This document shows positions 33,735-47,900 of a stretch of DNA of 64,000 bases, piece after piece. The stretch spans positions 158,173,465 through 158,237,464 of the forward strand of contig CP136068.1 of assembly GCA_032622095.1 (NCBI GenBank). The letters run 5' to 3'. The DNA comes from Siphonodentalium dalli. Taxonomy: Eukaryota; Mollusca; Scaphopoda; Gadilida; Siphonodentaliidae. Positions within the stretch are counted from its first letter, which is position 1. Each line of letters begins with the position of its first letter. The notes under the pieces are model-generated. The model had not been told where the DNA came from. It saw only the letters and a list, made by a program, of their open reading frames with translations, and searched no databases. The position numbers were made by a program, and so were the translations under genes.

Positions 33735-34780
33735 GCAAGAAAAATCGACCAAAATCACAATGATACGAACATTACTGAATCCTAACGAACATAACCGAAC
33801 GCCAACGAACATTATCGAGTCCTATAAACCACAGTGGTACCATTACCGCATTATCAGAGTGGATTATTTAATAGAAACTGTGTTAGAAATGTTTCTAATG
33901 GCAAAAAACCCAGATAAAACAGAAAAAAAAGCAATATTGACAAGGGGGGGGGACTTCATATTCACCAGAAGACAATCGATGGTCTATGTACAGCGTAACA
34001 ATAAGTACAATCTTGTGTTTGAACACATTTTGTCTCTACATGTTTATTTGGCGTTAAAGCCTAATTTCAGCTTGGCAACAGACCTTTGCAATCCGCCTGA
34101 AGGACACACGACACCTGTTTAATGTTATGTACTGTTGGAAAAAACATAGCTGGTCGTTACATAATTGATGGACAGTGTAGTGAGTGTACATTAATTTTAG
34201 CAGATCCACGTAATCTCTTGAGTGTGATGTTCTGGAATTCGAGCATGAGGGTGTATATATCGTACCGTTATATTTTCTTCATTTGTCCTTTTCGGGGTGT
34301 TCTGATAATCTGAACATATCCAGGAAAAGCCATTATGCGTATGAAACACTCAACATTTAAAGACATATTTATTGCGAAATATTTTCAATAATGGTTGTTG
34401 AAAATCTACTATAATCAAGATGGTTATTCACGTCGTTTTAGAAATACCAGCGCAGGCATTAATTAAAAAAAATAAAATATATATATATATATGTTCTTGA
34501 ACGTTTCATATATACATACAGTGTTTTTTCTCAAATCACTCCGACTAGCCAAACACCGAGAATATGATACCTTTAGAAAAAATAACGGTAATTTTTCGTA
34601 ACGGCATCAGTTTGCCCTACCATCAACATAGCAATTCAGCGGGACCACCAGCATCATATCATATTAGAAGGACCCCTTGGCCAGGGGTGGTATCTAACGA
34701 AGCACGTTGGCGATGTGTTGGCAGACGTACTCCCATGGACATAGTGAAGACGTGTTGGAAGACACGCACAATCCCACTGA
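33735..34780. other. No gene recognised
   Basis: Frames at 33685-34122 and 34564-34788 show no domain. An (AT)n run lies near 34478-34493. Confidence 0.35.
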
Positions 34781-34930
34781 CATATTGAACAAGAAAACCA
34801 TAGCCAGAAATGGTAACGCCCTCAAGATAATATTATTAGGCATAAATAATTATTCAAATTATAATATAAAATATATTGGTTTCATGAATGCACCACCTCA
34901 AAATTCCGTTAAAACAACTAATCCTTCAAA
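34780..34930 (+). repeat. Dispersed repeat, copy 3 (fragment)
   Basis: AACAAGAAAACCATAGCCAG, AAATGGTAACGCCCTCAAGA, AAATATATTGGTTTCATGAA and AAAATTCCGTTAAAACAAC match the first ~150 bp of copy 1 (7755 onward). Confidence 0.6.
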
Positions 34931-35284
34931 TTATTACACCAACTACGGTTTCTCATTCACCACACCAGAAAGCCTCTAAATGCGGATCAAAAATATACTA
35001 ATCGGATTAAATACACACCCAATACTTCCCAATACGACCTTTATTATATATTACAACTGAGATATACGTCATCAGCAAAGTTCGCAGTTATATTAATTAT
35101 GTATTGTGTTCCCGCAATAAAGTATTCAAGGGTGGCCCAGTCATTATTCACACCTAAACATCGAAAGCAATTAACGCGATCATAAAAGTTACATACTGCA
35201 ACAATGAGACATCCCCGCGAAGATACATCCGCGAAAACCCGCAGTTACTCAAACGTATTTGTTCGAGATTTATTGACAGACGTA

Positions 35285-38200
35285 AATACTCACGCTGACT
35301 TATTGGAGCTGATGTAACACATGTATACATGTAAATACTCACACTGACTTATTGGAGCTGAGTTGACGTATGTATGTATGTAAATACTCACACTGACTCA
35401 CTGGATCTGATGTAACACATGTATACATGTAAATACTCACACTGACTCACTGGAGCTGAGGTAACACATGTATACATGTAAATACTCACGCTGACTCATT
35501 TGAGCTGAGGTAACACATGTATACATGTACATACTCACACTGTCTCACTAAAGCTGTGGTGACAAATGTATACATGTAAATACTCACACTGACTCATGCA
35601 CTGGATCTGTGGTGACACATGTATACATGTAAATACTCACACTAGCTCATTGGAGCTGAGTTGACACATGTATACGTGTAAATACCCACACTGAGTCACT
35701 GGATCTGAGGTGACACATGTATACATGTAAATATTCACAATAACTCATTGGAGCTGAGGTGACACATGTATACATGCAAATACCAACACTGACTCACTGG
35801 ATCTGAGGTAACACATGAGTACATGTAAATACTCACACTGACTCATTGGAGCCGAGTTGACACATGTATACATGTAAATACTCACACTAACTCATTGGAG
35901 CTGAGGTGAAACATGTATACATGTAAATACTCACGCTGTCTCACTAGAGCTGTGGTGACAAATGTATACATGTAAATACGCACACTGACTCATTGGATCT
36001 GAGTTGACACATGTATACATGTAAATAATCTCACTGACTCATTGGATCTGAGGTGACACATGTATGCATGTAAATACCCACACTAACTCACTGGACCTGA
36101 GGTGACAAATGTATACATGTAAATACTCACAATGACTCATTGGAGCCGAGTTGACAAATGTATACATGTAAATACTCACAATGACTAATTGGAGCTGAGT
36201 TGACACGGGTACATGTAAATACGCACGGAGCTGATGAAACACATGTATACATGTAAATACCCACACTGACTCACTGGATCTGATGTGACAAATGTATACA
36301 TGTAAATACTCACAATGACTCATTGGAGCTGAGTTGACAAATGTATACATGTAAATACTCACACTAACTCATTGGATCTGAGTTGACACGGGTACATGTA
36401 AATACTCACACTGACGCATTGTATCTGAGGTGACACATGTATACATGTAAATACGCACGGAGCTGATGTAACACATGTATACATGTAAATACTCACAATG
36501 ACTCATTGGAGCTGAGTTGACACATGTATACATGTAAATATGCACACTGACTCATTGGAGCTGAGTTGACACGGGTACATGTAAATACTCACACTGACTC
36601 ATTGGAGCTGAGTTGACACGGGTACATGTAAATACGCACACTAACTCATTTGAGCTGGTTGACACGGGTACATGTAAATACTCACACTAACTCACTGGAT
36701 CTGATGTAACACATGAATACATGTAAATACTCACACTAACTCATTGGAGCTGAGGTGACACGTGTATACATGTAAATACTCACCATAACTCATTGGAGCT
36801 GATTTGACACATGTATACATGTAAATACTCACACTGACTCACTGGATCTGAGGTGACACATGCATACATGTAAATACTCACAGTGAATCATTGGAGCTGA
36901 GTTGACACATGTATACGTGTAAATACTCACACTGACTCACTGGATCTGAGGTGACACATGTATACATGTAAATACTCACAGTGAATCATTGGATCTGATG
37001 TAACACATGTATACATGTAAATACTCACATTGACTCACTGGATCTGTGGTGACACATGTATACATGTAAATACTCACACTGACTCATTGGAGCTGAGGTG
37101 ACACATGTATACATGTAAATACCCACACTGACTCACTGGATCTGAGGTGACACATGTATACATATAAATACTAACACTAACTCATTGGAGCTGAGTTAAC
37201 ACATGTATACATGTAAATACTCACACTGACTCACTGGATCTGAGGTGACACATGTATACGTGTAAATACTCACACTGACTCATTGGAGCTGAGTTGACAC
37301 ATATATACATGTAAATACTCACACTAACTCATTGGATCTGAGGTGACACATGTATACATGTAAATACTCACACTAACTCACTGGATCTGAGGTGACACAT
37401 GTATACATGTAAATACTCACACTAACTCATTGGAGCTGAGTTGACACATGTATATATGTAAATACTCACACTGACTCATTGGATCTGAGTTGACACATGT
37501 ATACATGTAAATACTCACACTAACTCATTGGAGCTGATGTGACACGGGTACATGTAAATACGCACACTGACTCATTGGAGCTGGTTGACACATGTATACA
37601 TGTTAATATTCACACTTACTGACTGGATCTGAGGTGACACATGTATACATGTAAATACTCACAATGACTCATTTGAGCTGAGATGACACATGTATACATG
37701 TAAATACGCACACTGACTCATTGGATCTGAGGTGACACATGTATACATGTAAATACTCACACTGACTCACTGGATCTGAGGTGACACATGTATACATGTA
37801 AATACTCACATTGACTCACTGAATCTGAGGTGACACATGTATACATGTAAATACTCACATTGACTCACTGGATCTGAGGTGACACATGTATACATGTAAA
37901 TACTCGCATTGACTCACTGAATCTGAGGTGACACATGTATACATGTAAATACTCACAATGACTCACTGGATCTGAGGTGACACCTGTATACATGTAAATA
38001 CTCACAATGACTCACTGGAGCTGATGTTACACATGTATACATGTAAATACTCACACTGACTCACTGGAGCTGAGGTGACACATGTATACATGTAAATACT
38101 CACACTACCTCATTGGAGCTGAGTTGACACATGTATACATGTAAATACTCACACTAACTCATTGGAGCTGAGTTGACACATGTATACATGTAAATACTCA

Positions 38201-41200
38201 CACTAACTCATTGGATCTGAGGTGACACGTGTATACATGTAAATACTCACACTAACTCATTGGATCTGAGGTGACACGTGTATACATGTAAATACTCACA
38301 CTAACTCATTGGATCTGAGTTGACACATGTATACATGTAAATACTCACACTAACTCACTGGATCTGATGTGACACATGTATACATGTAAATACTCACACT
38401 GACTCATTGGAGCTGACGTGACACATGTATACATGTAAATACTCACACTGACTCATTGGAGCTGAGGTAACACATGTATACATTTACATACTCACACTGT
38501 CTCACTGGATCTGTGGTGACACATGTATACATGTAAATACTCGCATTGACTCACTGGAGCCGAGTTGACACATGTATACATGTAAATACTCACACTGACT
38601 TATTGGATCTGATGTGACACATGTATATATGTAAATACTCACACTGACTCATTGGAGCTGAGTTGACACATGTATACATGTAAATACCCACACTAACTCA
38701 TTGGATCTGAGGTGACACATGTATACATGTAAATACTCACACTAACTCATTGGATCTGAGATGACACATGTATACATGTAAATACCCACACTGACTCGCT
38801 GGATCTGAGGTGACACATGTATACATGTAAATACTCACATTGACTCACTGAATCTGAGGTGACACATGTATACATGTAAATACTCACAGTGACTCACTGG
38901 ATCTGAGGTGACACATGTATACATGTAAATACTCACAATGACTCACTGGAGCTGATGTGACACATGTATACATGTAAATACTCACACTGACTCACTGGAG
39001 CTGAGGTGACACATGTATACATGTAAATACTCACACTACCTCAATGGACCTGAGTTGACACGTGTATACATGTAAATACTCACACTAACTCATTGGAGCT
39101 GAGTTGACACATGTATACATGTAAATACTCACACTAACTCATTGGATCTGAGTTGACACATGTATACATGTAAATACTCACATTGACTCACTGGATCTGA
39201 GGTGACACATGTATACATGTAAATACTCACATTGACTCACTGAATCTGAGGTGACACATGTATACATGTAAATACTCACAATGACTAACTGGATCTGAGG
39301 TGACACATGTATACATGTAAATACTCACAATGAATACTGGAGCTGATGTTACACATGTATACATGTAAATACTCACACTGACTCACTGGAGCTGAGGTGA
39401 CACATGTATACATGTAAATACTCACACTACCTCATTGGAGCTGAGTTGACACATGTATACATGTAAATACTCACACTAACTCATTGGAGCTGAGTTGACA
39501 CATGTATACATGTAAATACTCACACTAACTCATTGGATCTGAGGTGACACGTGTATACATGTAAATACTCACACTAACTCATTGGATCTGAGGTGACACG
39601 TGTATACATGTAAATACTCACACTAACTCATTGGATCTGAGGTGACACGTGTATACATGTAAATACTCACACGAACTCATTGGAGCTGGCTGACACGTGT
39701 ATACATGTAAATACTCACACTGACTCATTGGAGCTGACGTGACACATGTATACATGTAAATACTCACACTGACTCATTGGAGCTGAGGTAACACATGTAT
39801 ACATTTACATACTCACACTGTCTCACTGGATCTGTGGTGACACATGTATACATGTAAATACTCGCATTGACTCACTGGAGCCGAGTTGACACATGTATAC
39901 GTGTAAATACTCACACTGACTCACTGGATCTGAGGTGACACATGTATACATGTAAATACTCACACTGACTCACTGGATCTGAGGTGACACATGTATACAT
40001 GTAAATACTCACACTGACTCATTGGAGCTGAGTTGACACATGTATACATGTAAATACTCACACTGACTCATTGGATCTGATGTGACACATGTATATATGT
40101 AAATACTCACACTGACTCATTGGAGCTGAGTTGACACATGTATACATGTAAATACCCACACTAACTCATTGGATCTGAGGTGACACATGTATACATGTAA
40201 ATACTCACACTAACTCATTGGATCTGAGATGACACATGTATACATGTAAATACCCACACTGACTCACTGGATCTGAGGTGACACATGTATACATGTAAAT
40301 ACTCACATTGACTCACTGAATCTGAGGTGACACTTGTATACATGTAAATACTCACAATGACTCACTGGATCTGAGGTGACACATGTATACATGTAAATAC
40401 TCACAATGACTCACTGGAGCTGATGTGACACATGTATACATGTAAATACTCACACTGACTCACTGGAGCTGAGGTGACACATGTATACATGTAAATACTC
40501 ACACTACCTCATTGGAGCTGAGTTGACACGTGTATACATGTAAATACTCACACTAACTCATTGGAGCTGAGTTGACACATGTATACATGTAAATACTCAC
40601 ACTAACTCATTGGATCTGAGTTGACACATGTATACATGTAAATACTCACACTAACTCATTGGATCTGAGGTGACACGTGTATACATGTAAATACTCACAC
40701 TAACTCATTGGATCTGAGGTGACACGTGTATACATGTAAATACTCACACTAACTCATTGGATCTGAGGTGACACGTGTATACATGTAAATACTCACACTA
40801 ACTCATTGGATCTGAGGTGACACGTGTATACATGTAAATACTCACACTAACTCATTGGATCTGAGGTGACACGTGTATACATGTAAATACTCACACTGAC
40901 TCACTGGATCTGATGTAACATATGTATACATGTAAATACTCACACTGACTCATTGGAGCTGAGGTAACACATGTATACATTTACATACGCACACTGTCTC
41001 ACTGGATCTGTGGTGACACATGTATACATGTAAATACTCGCATTGACTCACTGGAGCCGGGTTGACACATGTATACATGTAAATACTCACACTGACTCAC
41101 TGGATCTGAGGTGACACATGTATACATGTAAATACTCACACTGAGTCATTGGAGCTGATGTGACACGGGTATACGTGTAAATACGCACACTGGCTCATTG

Positions 41201-41660
41201 GAGCTGAGTTGACACATGTATACATGTAAATACTCACACTGACTCACTGGGGCTGAGGTAACACATGAATACATGTAAATACTCACACTAACCCATTGGA
41301 GCCGAGTTGACACATGTATATATGTAAATACTCACACTGACTCACTGGATCTGAGGTGACACATGTATACGTGTAAATACCCACACTGACTCACTGGATC
41401 TGAGGTGACACATGTATACATGTAAATACTCACAATAACTCATTGGCTCTGAGGTGACACGGGTACATGTAAATACGCACACTAACTCATTGGAGCTGAT
41501 GTGACACGGGTACATGTAAATACGCACACTAACTCATTGTATCTGAGGTGACACGTGTATACATGTAAATACTCACACTGACTGACTGTATCTAAGATAA
41601 CACATTTATACATGTAAATACCCACACTGACTCATTGGAGCCGAGTTGACACATGTATCC
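35285..41660 (-). repeat. 49-bp minisatellite carrying a 5' splice-site sequence (main block)
   Basis: About 130 units. On the minus strand the unit reads CAGCTCCAATGAGTCAGT, GTGAGTATTTACATG, TATACATGTGTCACCT. The GTGAGTATTTACATG part equals the donor and intron start of CBM14 exon B3 (GTAAGTATTTACATG). Shorter ~46-bp variants with ACACGGGTACATG are interspersed. Higher-order repeats of about 1.2-1.3 kb are visible: the rare variant CATTTACATAC recurs at 38481, 39802 and 40979 with the same neighbours. It lies in the presumed intron after B3. Confidence 0.9.
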
Positions 41661-41661
41661 C

Positions 41662-43830
41662 GAAACCACATATGAAATAACAGATTGCTTTATATTTGTT
41701 AAAGACCAGAAGTGTACCTGATGAGCTGCTGTGGCCAAACATTTTTTTATAGGACCAACTTTCGATACAAAAATATGATTTCGGAACGGACTTAGTAAAC
41801 ATTTTCCAAACAATTGATTCCTTCTGTGTTATCAAGCTAGTACGATAAGTCAAAAAATAAACACTCAAAAAATAAACACTCAAATACAGTAAATATGACA
41901 TGTTTACATAGCTCCACATGTCATCACCACTTTAGAAACTGGGCCCGTTAACCAACAAACCATTTAACTTATGGATGGTTGATTGTATACCTGTAAGTGG
42001 GATGGCCCACGTTTTTGTCTGCTATCACGATAACAAATTGTATGAATGGGAACTTTGAACACAATCCCAGCCGATGTACCCTATATACATAACTGTTATA
42101 TACTCTATATAAAGAGCGTTTACCATATCATATGTATAGGTTTGTAATTTAATTACTTACTGACAACAGCCCTATATATCATGACAAATATAAAACATAC
42201 AAGTTGTCGTGTGATATATAGATACTTACTACATGCAGAGCCAAAGCTACTGCATTACATAAAGAGTGGTTTATCTATGATTTATTTTTATACGGGATTT
42301 ATGGGTACCGGTAATCAGACAACGGGACCTCCCTTGATCAAGGACACGAAATAACCTTCCACGATAATGTGTGGATAATTCGATAATTGAAAATGTTCAG
42401 TGTTGGTATCTTTTAATAAGTATATGAAGTGAAAACATTCATACCCAAGTATGGATGGTTATGGTTTGCATATGCGTACATGTTAAACGCACTTATTTTA
42501 CAAAGTCGGGAACTCCAGGCCCCAAAATATGCAAACAAGTAAACACGCACGTATGCATATAATTAAATAGCTTTATTTGTTATAAATATTGCGGACTCCA
42601 ACAGTCCAACTCCATGCACGCATATAATACGCTAATATATATTTAATACAATGTAGGATAACGTTTTGTGGCCGACATTCAATGTCTGCCATTTAGTCAG
42701 TCCGCCCGTCCGTCCGTTTGTGTCTGTTTTCCGCGATATATTTTTATGTCTCATCTGGATGTCAATAGTATGTGTATACCGATATTTAATATGGAAAATA
42801 CACATATATGATAACGCATGTTGTCTTGTCGTGTAAAAATGCTTACTACATGTATCAGCTTTGTTTCCCAGACTGTTAAGCTACTGCATTATATATAAAG
42901 AGTGGTTCATCTATGAGTTATTTATTTTCATACGGGAATTATAGGTAATCAAACAACGGGACCTCCCTTGGTCAAAGAAACGAAATAACCTTCCACGATA
43001 GTGTGTGGATTATTCGATAATTAATTGTCAATGTTGATATCTTTTAATGAGTATATGAAGTGAAACATTCATACCCCAAGTATGAATGGTTATGGTTTGT
43101 ATATGCGTACATGATAAACGCACTTGTTTTACAAAGACGGGAACTTCAGGCCCCAAAAATACAAGCAGGTAAACACGCACATATATGCATATAATTAAAT
43201 AGCGTTATTTGTTATAAATATTGCGGACTCCAACAGTCCAACTCCTTGCACGCATAAAAGACGCTAATATATATATTTAATATATGATGTAGGATAACGT
43301 TTTGTGGCCGACATTCAATGTCTGCCGTTTAGTCAGTCCGCCCGTCCGTCCGTTTGCGTCTGTTTTCCGCGAGAGATTTTTATGTCTCACCTGGATGCCA
43401 TAATTTGTGTATACTATATTTAATATGTAAAATACACATATGATAACGCGGAAATATGTAAAATATAGGAATGTATGCGCCCGATGCGATCTCGGTGGAT
43501 TCCGATACCTCCCGCTAACAACAAGGGCACCTCCGATGTTTATATAAACAATATAACCTGACTACGACTGTTGTTGAATTTATAGTTGTAAATTTTGGGC
43601 TTTGTAAGTGTATACCATCGTGTAATCAATTCATGATATTCAGGATTCTCTACAATTTTATTTACACTATTTTTATTTTTGACTGGCTAAAACTGCTCCT
43701 ACGGCAGACTGTCTGTTCATCATTAGCATAATATCAGCTTCCGGTGAGCAAGGCGGGGTACCTTGTTTGTGGGCCCACGACACTGTGGCATCACCTGCTC
43801 ATTCTGTATATGGGCTCTATAAAACAATGC
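41662..43830. other. Non-array island between two blocks of the 49-bp minisatellite
   Basis: It contains the 636-bp-offset tandem duplication described separately, plus AT-rich DNA. No exon was recognised. Repeat units on both sides belong to the same family, so either this block was inserted into one array or the array expanded on both sides of it. Confidence 0.5.
42200..43440 (+). repeat. Tandem segmental duplication, two ~600-bp copies
   Basis: The first copy (about 42200-42790) and the second (about 42840-43440) are offset by 636 bp at AAAGAGTGGTT. Shared stretches include ACAACGGGACCTCCCTTG, GAAATAACCTTCCACGATA, ATTGCGGACTCCAACAGTCC and GATAACGTTTTGTGGCCGAC, followed by a short TCCGCCCGTCCGTCCGT repeat. 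A few indels separate the copies. Confidence 0.85.
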
Positions 43831-43831
43831 A

Positions 43832-44725
43832 CACTGACTCATTGTATCTGAGATGACACATGTATACATGTAAATACTCACAGTGAATCATTGGAGCTGA
43901 GGTGACACGGGTATATGTAAATATGTACACTGACTCATTGGATCTGAGGTGACACATGTATACATGTAAATACTCACAATAACTCATTGGAGCTGAGTTG
44001 ACACGGGTACATGTAAATACGCACACTGACTCATTGGATCTGAGGTGACACATGTATACATGTAAATACTCACACTGACTCACTGGACCTGAGGTGACAC
44101 ATGTATACATGTACATACTCACAATGACTCATTGGATCTGAGATGACACATGTATACATGTAAATACTCACACTAATTCATTGGAGCTGAGGTGACACGG
44201 GTACATGTAAATACGCACACTGACTCATTGGAGCTGGTTGACACATGTATACATGTAAATACTCACATTGACTCATTGGAGCTGGTTGACACATGTATAC
44301 ATGTAAATACGCACACTGACTCATTGGAGCTGATGTGACACGGATACATGTAAATACGCACACTAACTCATTGGAGCTGATGTGACACGGGTACATGTAA
44401 ATACTCACACTAACTCATTGTATCTGAGGTGACACGTGTATACATGTAAATACTCACACTAACTCATTGTATCTAAGGTAACACATGTATACATGTAAAT
44501 ACCCACACTGACTCATTGGAGCTGATGTGACACGGGTACATGTAAATACGCACACTGACTCATTGGAGCTAAGTTGACACATGTATACATGTAAATACTC
44601 GCACTAACTCATTGGATCTGAGTTGACACGGGTACATGTAAATACGCACACTAACTCATTGGAGCTGATGTGACACGGGTACATGTAAATACTCACACTG
44701 ATTTATTGGAGCTGGGTTGAGGCAT
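43832..44725 (-). repeat. 49-bp minisatellite carrying a 5' splice-site sequence (block abutting exon B3)
   Basis: About 18 units of the same type as at 35.3-41.7 kb. On the minus strand the array begins at the real donor of exon B3. The intron starts GTAAGTATTTACATG, then CAGCTCCAATAAATCAGT, then GTGAGTATTTACATG, and so on. The true splice site is therefore the first unit of the array. Confidence 0.9.
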
Positions 44726-44737
44726 GTAAATACTTAC

Positions 44738-44911
44738 AAGGACAGGTGGTAGATGTATAGTCACACATCTTCACCAAATCATTCCAAACAAGAACAGCGA
44801 CAGCACAGTTTTGTTTGTATGTGATTCCATTTGAGCAGGAAATCCACCCATTACACGTGGAACAATCCTGATAGTCACCATCAGCCATCTGAGAGCAATC
44901 CGTGATACAAA
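44738..44911 (-). CDS. Gene B exon 3: CBM14 (peritrophin-A) chitin-binding domain
   Basis: On the minus strand it starts after TTTTTTTACAG and ends before GTAAGTATT, 174 bp, the same length and phases (1-1) as exon A3. It reads CITDCSQMADGDYQDC, STCNGWISCSNG, then C-...VLVWNDLVKMC-DYTSTTC. All eight cysteines and the NGW and VWND motifs of A3 are conserved, so the domain looks intact and chitin-binding. If the donor is not used, translation meets a stop about 12 codons into the intron. Both borders have seeded minisatellites (43.83-44.72 and 44.93-48.72 kb). Confidence 0.82.
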
Positions 44912-44929
44912 CTGTAAAAAAACGAAGGC

Positions 44930-47900
44930 GTGATAGTCACGGTCGGTCAGAGCAATCCGTGATACAAACTGTAAAAAACGAAGGTCACGGTCGGTCAGAG
45001 CAATCCGTGATACAAACTGTAAAAAACGAAGGCGTGATAGTCACCGTCGGTCAGAGAAATCCGTGATACAAACTGTAAAAAACGAAGGTCACGGTCGGTC
45101 AGAGCAATCTGTGATACAAACTGTAAAAAACGAAGGTCACGGTCAGTCAGAGCAATCCGTGATACAAACTGTAAAAAAACGAAGGCGTGATAGTCACGGT
45201 CGGTCAGAGCAATCCGTGATACAAACTGTAAAAAACGAAGGCGTGATAGTCACGGTCGGTCAGAGCAATCTGTGATACAAACTGTAAAAAACGAAGGTCA
45301 CGGTCGGTCAGAGCAATCCGTGATACAAACTGTAAAAAACGAAGGTCACGGTCGGTCAGAGCAATCTGTGATACAAACTGTAAAAAACGAAGGTCACGGT
45401 CGGTCAGAGCAATCCGTGATACAAACTGTTAAAAAACGAAGGCGTGATAGTCACCGTCGGTCAGAGCAATCCGTGATACAAACTGTTAAAAACGAAGGCG
45501 TGATAGTCACGGTCGGTCAGAGCAATCCGTGATACAAACTGTAAAAAACGAAGGTCACGGTCGGTCAGAGCAATCCGTGATACAAACTGTAAAAAACGAA
45601 GGCGTGATAGTCACGGTCGGTCAGAGCAATCCGTGATACAAACTGTAAAAAACGAAGGCGTGATAGTCACGGTCGGTCAGAGCAATCCGTGATACAAACT
45701 GTAAAAAACGAAGGTCACGGTCGGTCAGAGCAATCCGTGATACAAACTGTTAAAAAACGAAGGCGTGGTAGTCACCGTCGGTCAGAGCAATCCGTGATAC
45801 AAACTGTTAAAAACGAAGGTCACGGTCGGTCAGAGCAATCCGTGATACAAACTGTTAAAAAACGAAGGCGTGATAGTCACCGTCGGTCAGAGCAATCCGT
45901 GATACAAACTGTAAAAAACGAAGGTCACGGTCGGTCAGAGCAATCCGTGATACAAACTGTAAAAAACGAAGGCGTGATAGTCACGGTCGGTCAGAGCAAT
46001 CCGTGATACAAACTGTAAAAAAGGAAGACGCGATAGTCACCGTCGGTCAGAGCAATCCGTGATACAAACTGTAAAAAACGAAGGTCACGGTCGGTCAGAG
46101 CAATCCGTGATACAAACTGTAAAAAAACGAAGGCGTGATAGTCACGGTCGGTCAGAGCAATCCGTGATACAAACTGTAAAAAACGAAGGCGTGATAGTCA
46201 CGGTCGGTCAGAGCAATCCGTGATACAAACTGTAAAAAACGAAGGCGTGATAGTCACCGTCGGTCAGAGCAATCTGTGATACAAACTGTAAAAAACGAAG
46301 GTCACGGTCGGTCAGAGCAATCCGTGATACAAACTGTAAAAAACGAAGGCGTGATAGTCACCGTCGGTCAGAGCAATCTGTGATACAAACTGTAAAAAAC
46401 GAAGGTCACGGTCGGTCAGAGCAATCCGTGATACAAACTGTAAAAAACGAAGGCGCGAAGGTCACGGTCGGTCAGAGCAATCCGTGATACAAACTGTAAA
46501 AAACGAAGGCGTGATAGTCACCAGCAGCCATCTGAGAGCAATCCGTGATACAAACTGTAAAAAACGAAGGTCACGGTCGGTCAGAGCAATCCGTGATACA
46601 AACTGTAAAAAACGAAGGCGTGATAGTCACCGTCGGTCAGAGCAATCTGTGATACAAACTGTTAAAAACGAAGGTCACGGTCGGTCAGAGCAATCTGTGA
46701 TACAAACTGAAAAAAACGAAGGTCACGGTCGGTCAGAGCAATCCGTGATACAAACTGTAAAAAAACGAAGGCGTGATAGTCACGGTCGGTCAGAGCAATC
46801 CGTGATACAAACTGTAAAAAACGAAGGTCACGGTCGGTCAGAGCAATCCGTGATACAAACTGTAAAAAACGAAGGCGTGATAGTCACCGTCGGTCAGAGC
46901 AATCTGTGATACAAACTGTTAAAAACGAAGGTCACGGTCGGTCAGAGCAATCTGTGATACAAACTGAAAAAAACGAAGGTCACGGTCGGTCAGAGCAATC
47001 CGTGATACAAACTGTAAAAAAACGAAGGCGTGATAGTCACGGTCGGTCAGAGCAATCCGTGATACAAACTGTGAAAAACGAAGGCGTGATAGTCACCGTC
47101 GGTCAGAACAATCTGTGATACAAACTGTAAAAAACGAAGGTCACGGTCGGTCAGAGCAATCTGTGATACAAACTGTAAAAAACGAAGGTCACGGTCAGTC
47201 AGAGCAATCCGTGATACAAACTGTAAAAAAACGAAGGCGTGATAGTCACGGTCGGTCAGAGCAATCCGTGATACAAACTGTAAAAAACGAAGGCGTGATA
47301 GTCACGGTCGGTCAGAGCAATCCGTGATACAAACTGTAAAAAACGAAGGTCACGGTCGGTCAGAGCAATCCGTGATACAAACTGTAAAAAACGAAGGCGT
47401 GATAGTCACCGTCGGTCAGAGCAATCCGTGATACAAACTGTTAAAAACGAAGGTCACGGTCGGTCAGAGCAATCCGTGATACAAACTGTAAAAAACGAAG
47501 GCGTGATAGTCACCGTCGGTCAGAGCAATCCGTGATACAAACTGTAAAAAACGAAGGTCACGGTCGGTCAGAGCAATCCGTGATACAAACTGTAAAAAAC
47601 GAAGGCGTGATAGTCACCGTCGGTCAGAGCAATCTGTGATACAAACTGTTAAAAACGAAGGTCACGGTCGGTCAGAGCAATCTGTGATACAAACTGAAAA
47701 AAACGAAGGTCACGGTCGGTCAGAGCAATCCGTGATACAAACTGTAAAAAAACGAAGGCGTGATAGTCACGGTCGGTCAGAGCAATCCGTGATACAAACT
47801 GTGAAAAACGAAGGCGTGATAGTCACCGTCGGTCAGAGCAATCTGTGATACAAACTGTTAAAAACGAAGGTCACGGTCGGTCAGAGCAATCTGTGATACA

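Noticed and set aside
33039-33812. A 257-codon open frame on the minus strand
   Set aside because: It lies in the 55-bp minisatellite; the period is not a multiple of 3 and the unit has no stop in any minus frame, so length carries no coding evidence.
33685-34122. 145-codon frame leaving the 55-bp array
   Set aside because: Half is repeat-derived and the rest has no recognisable domain.
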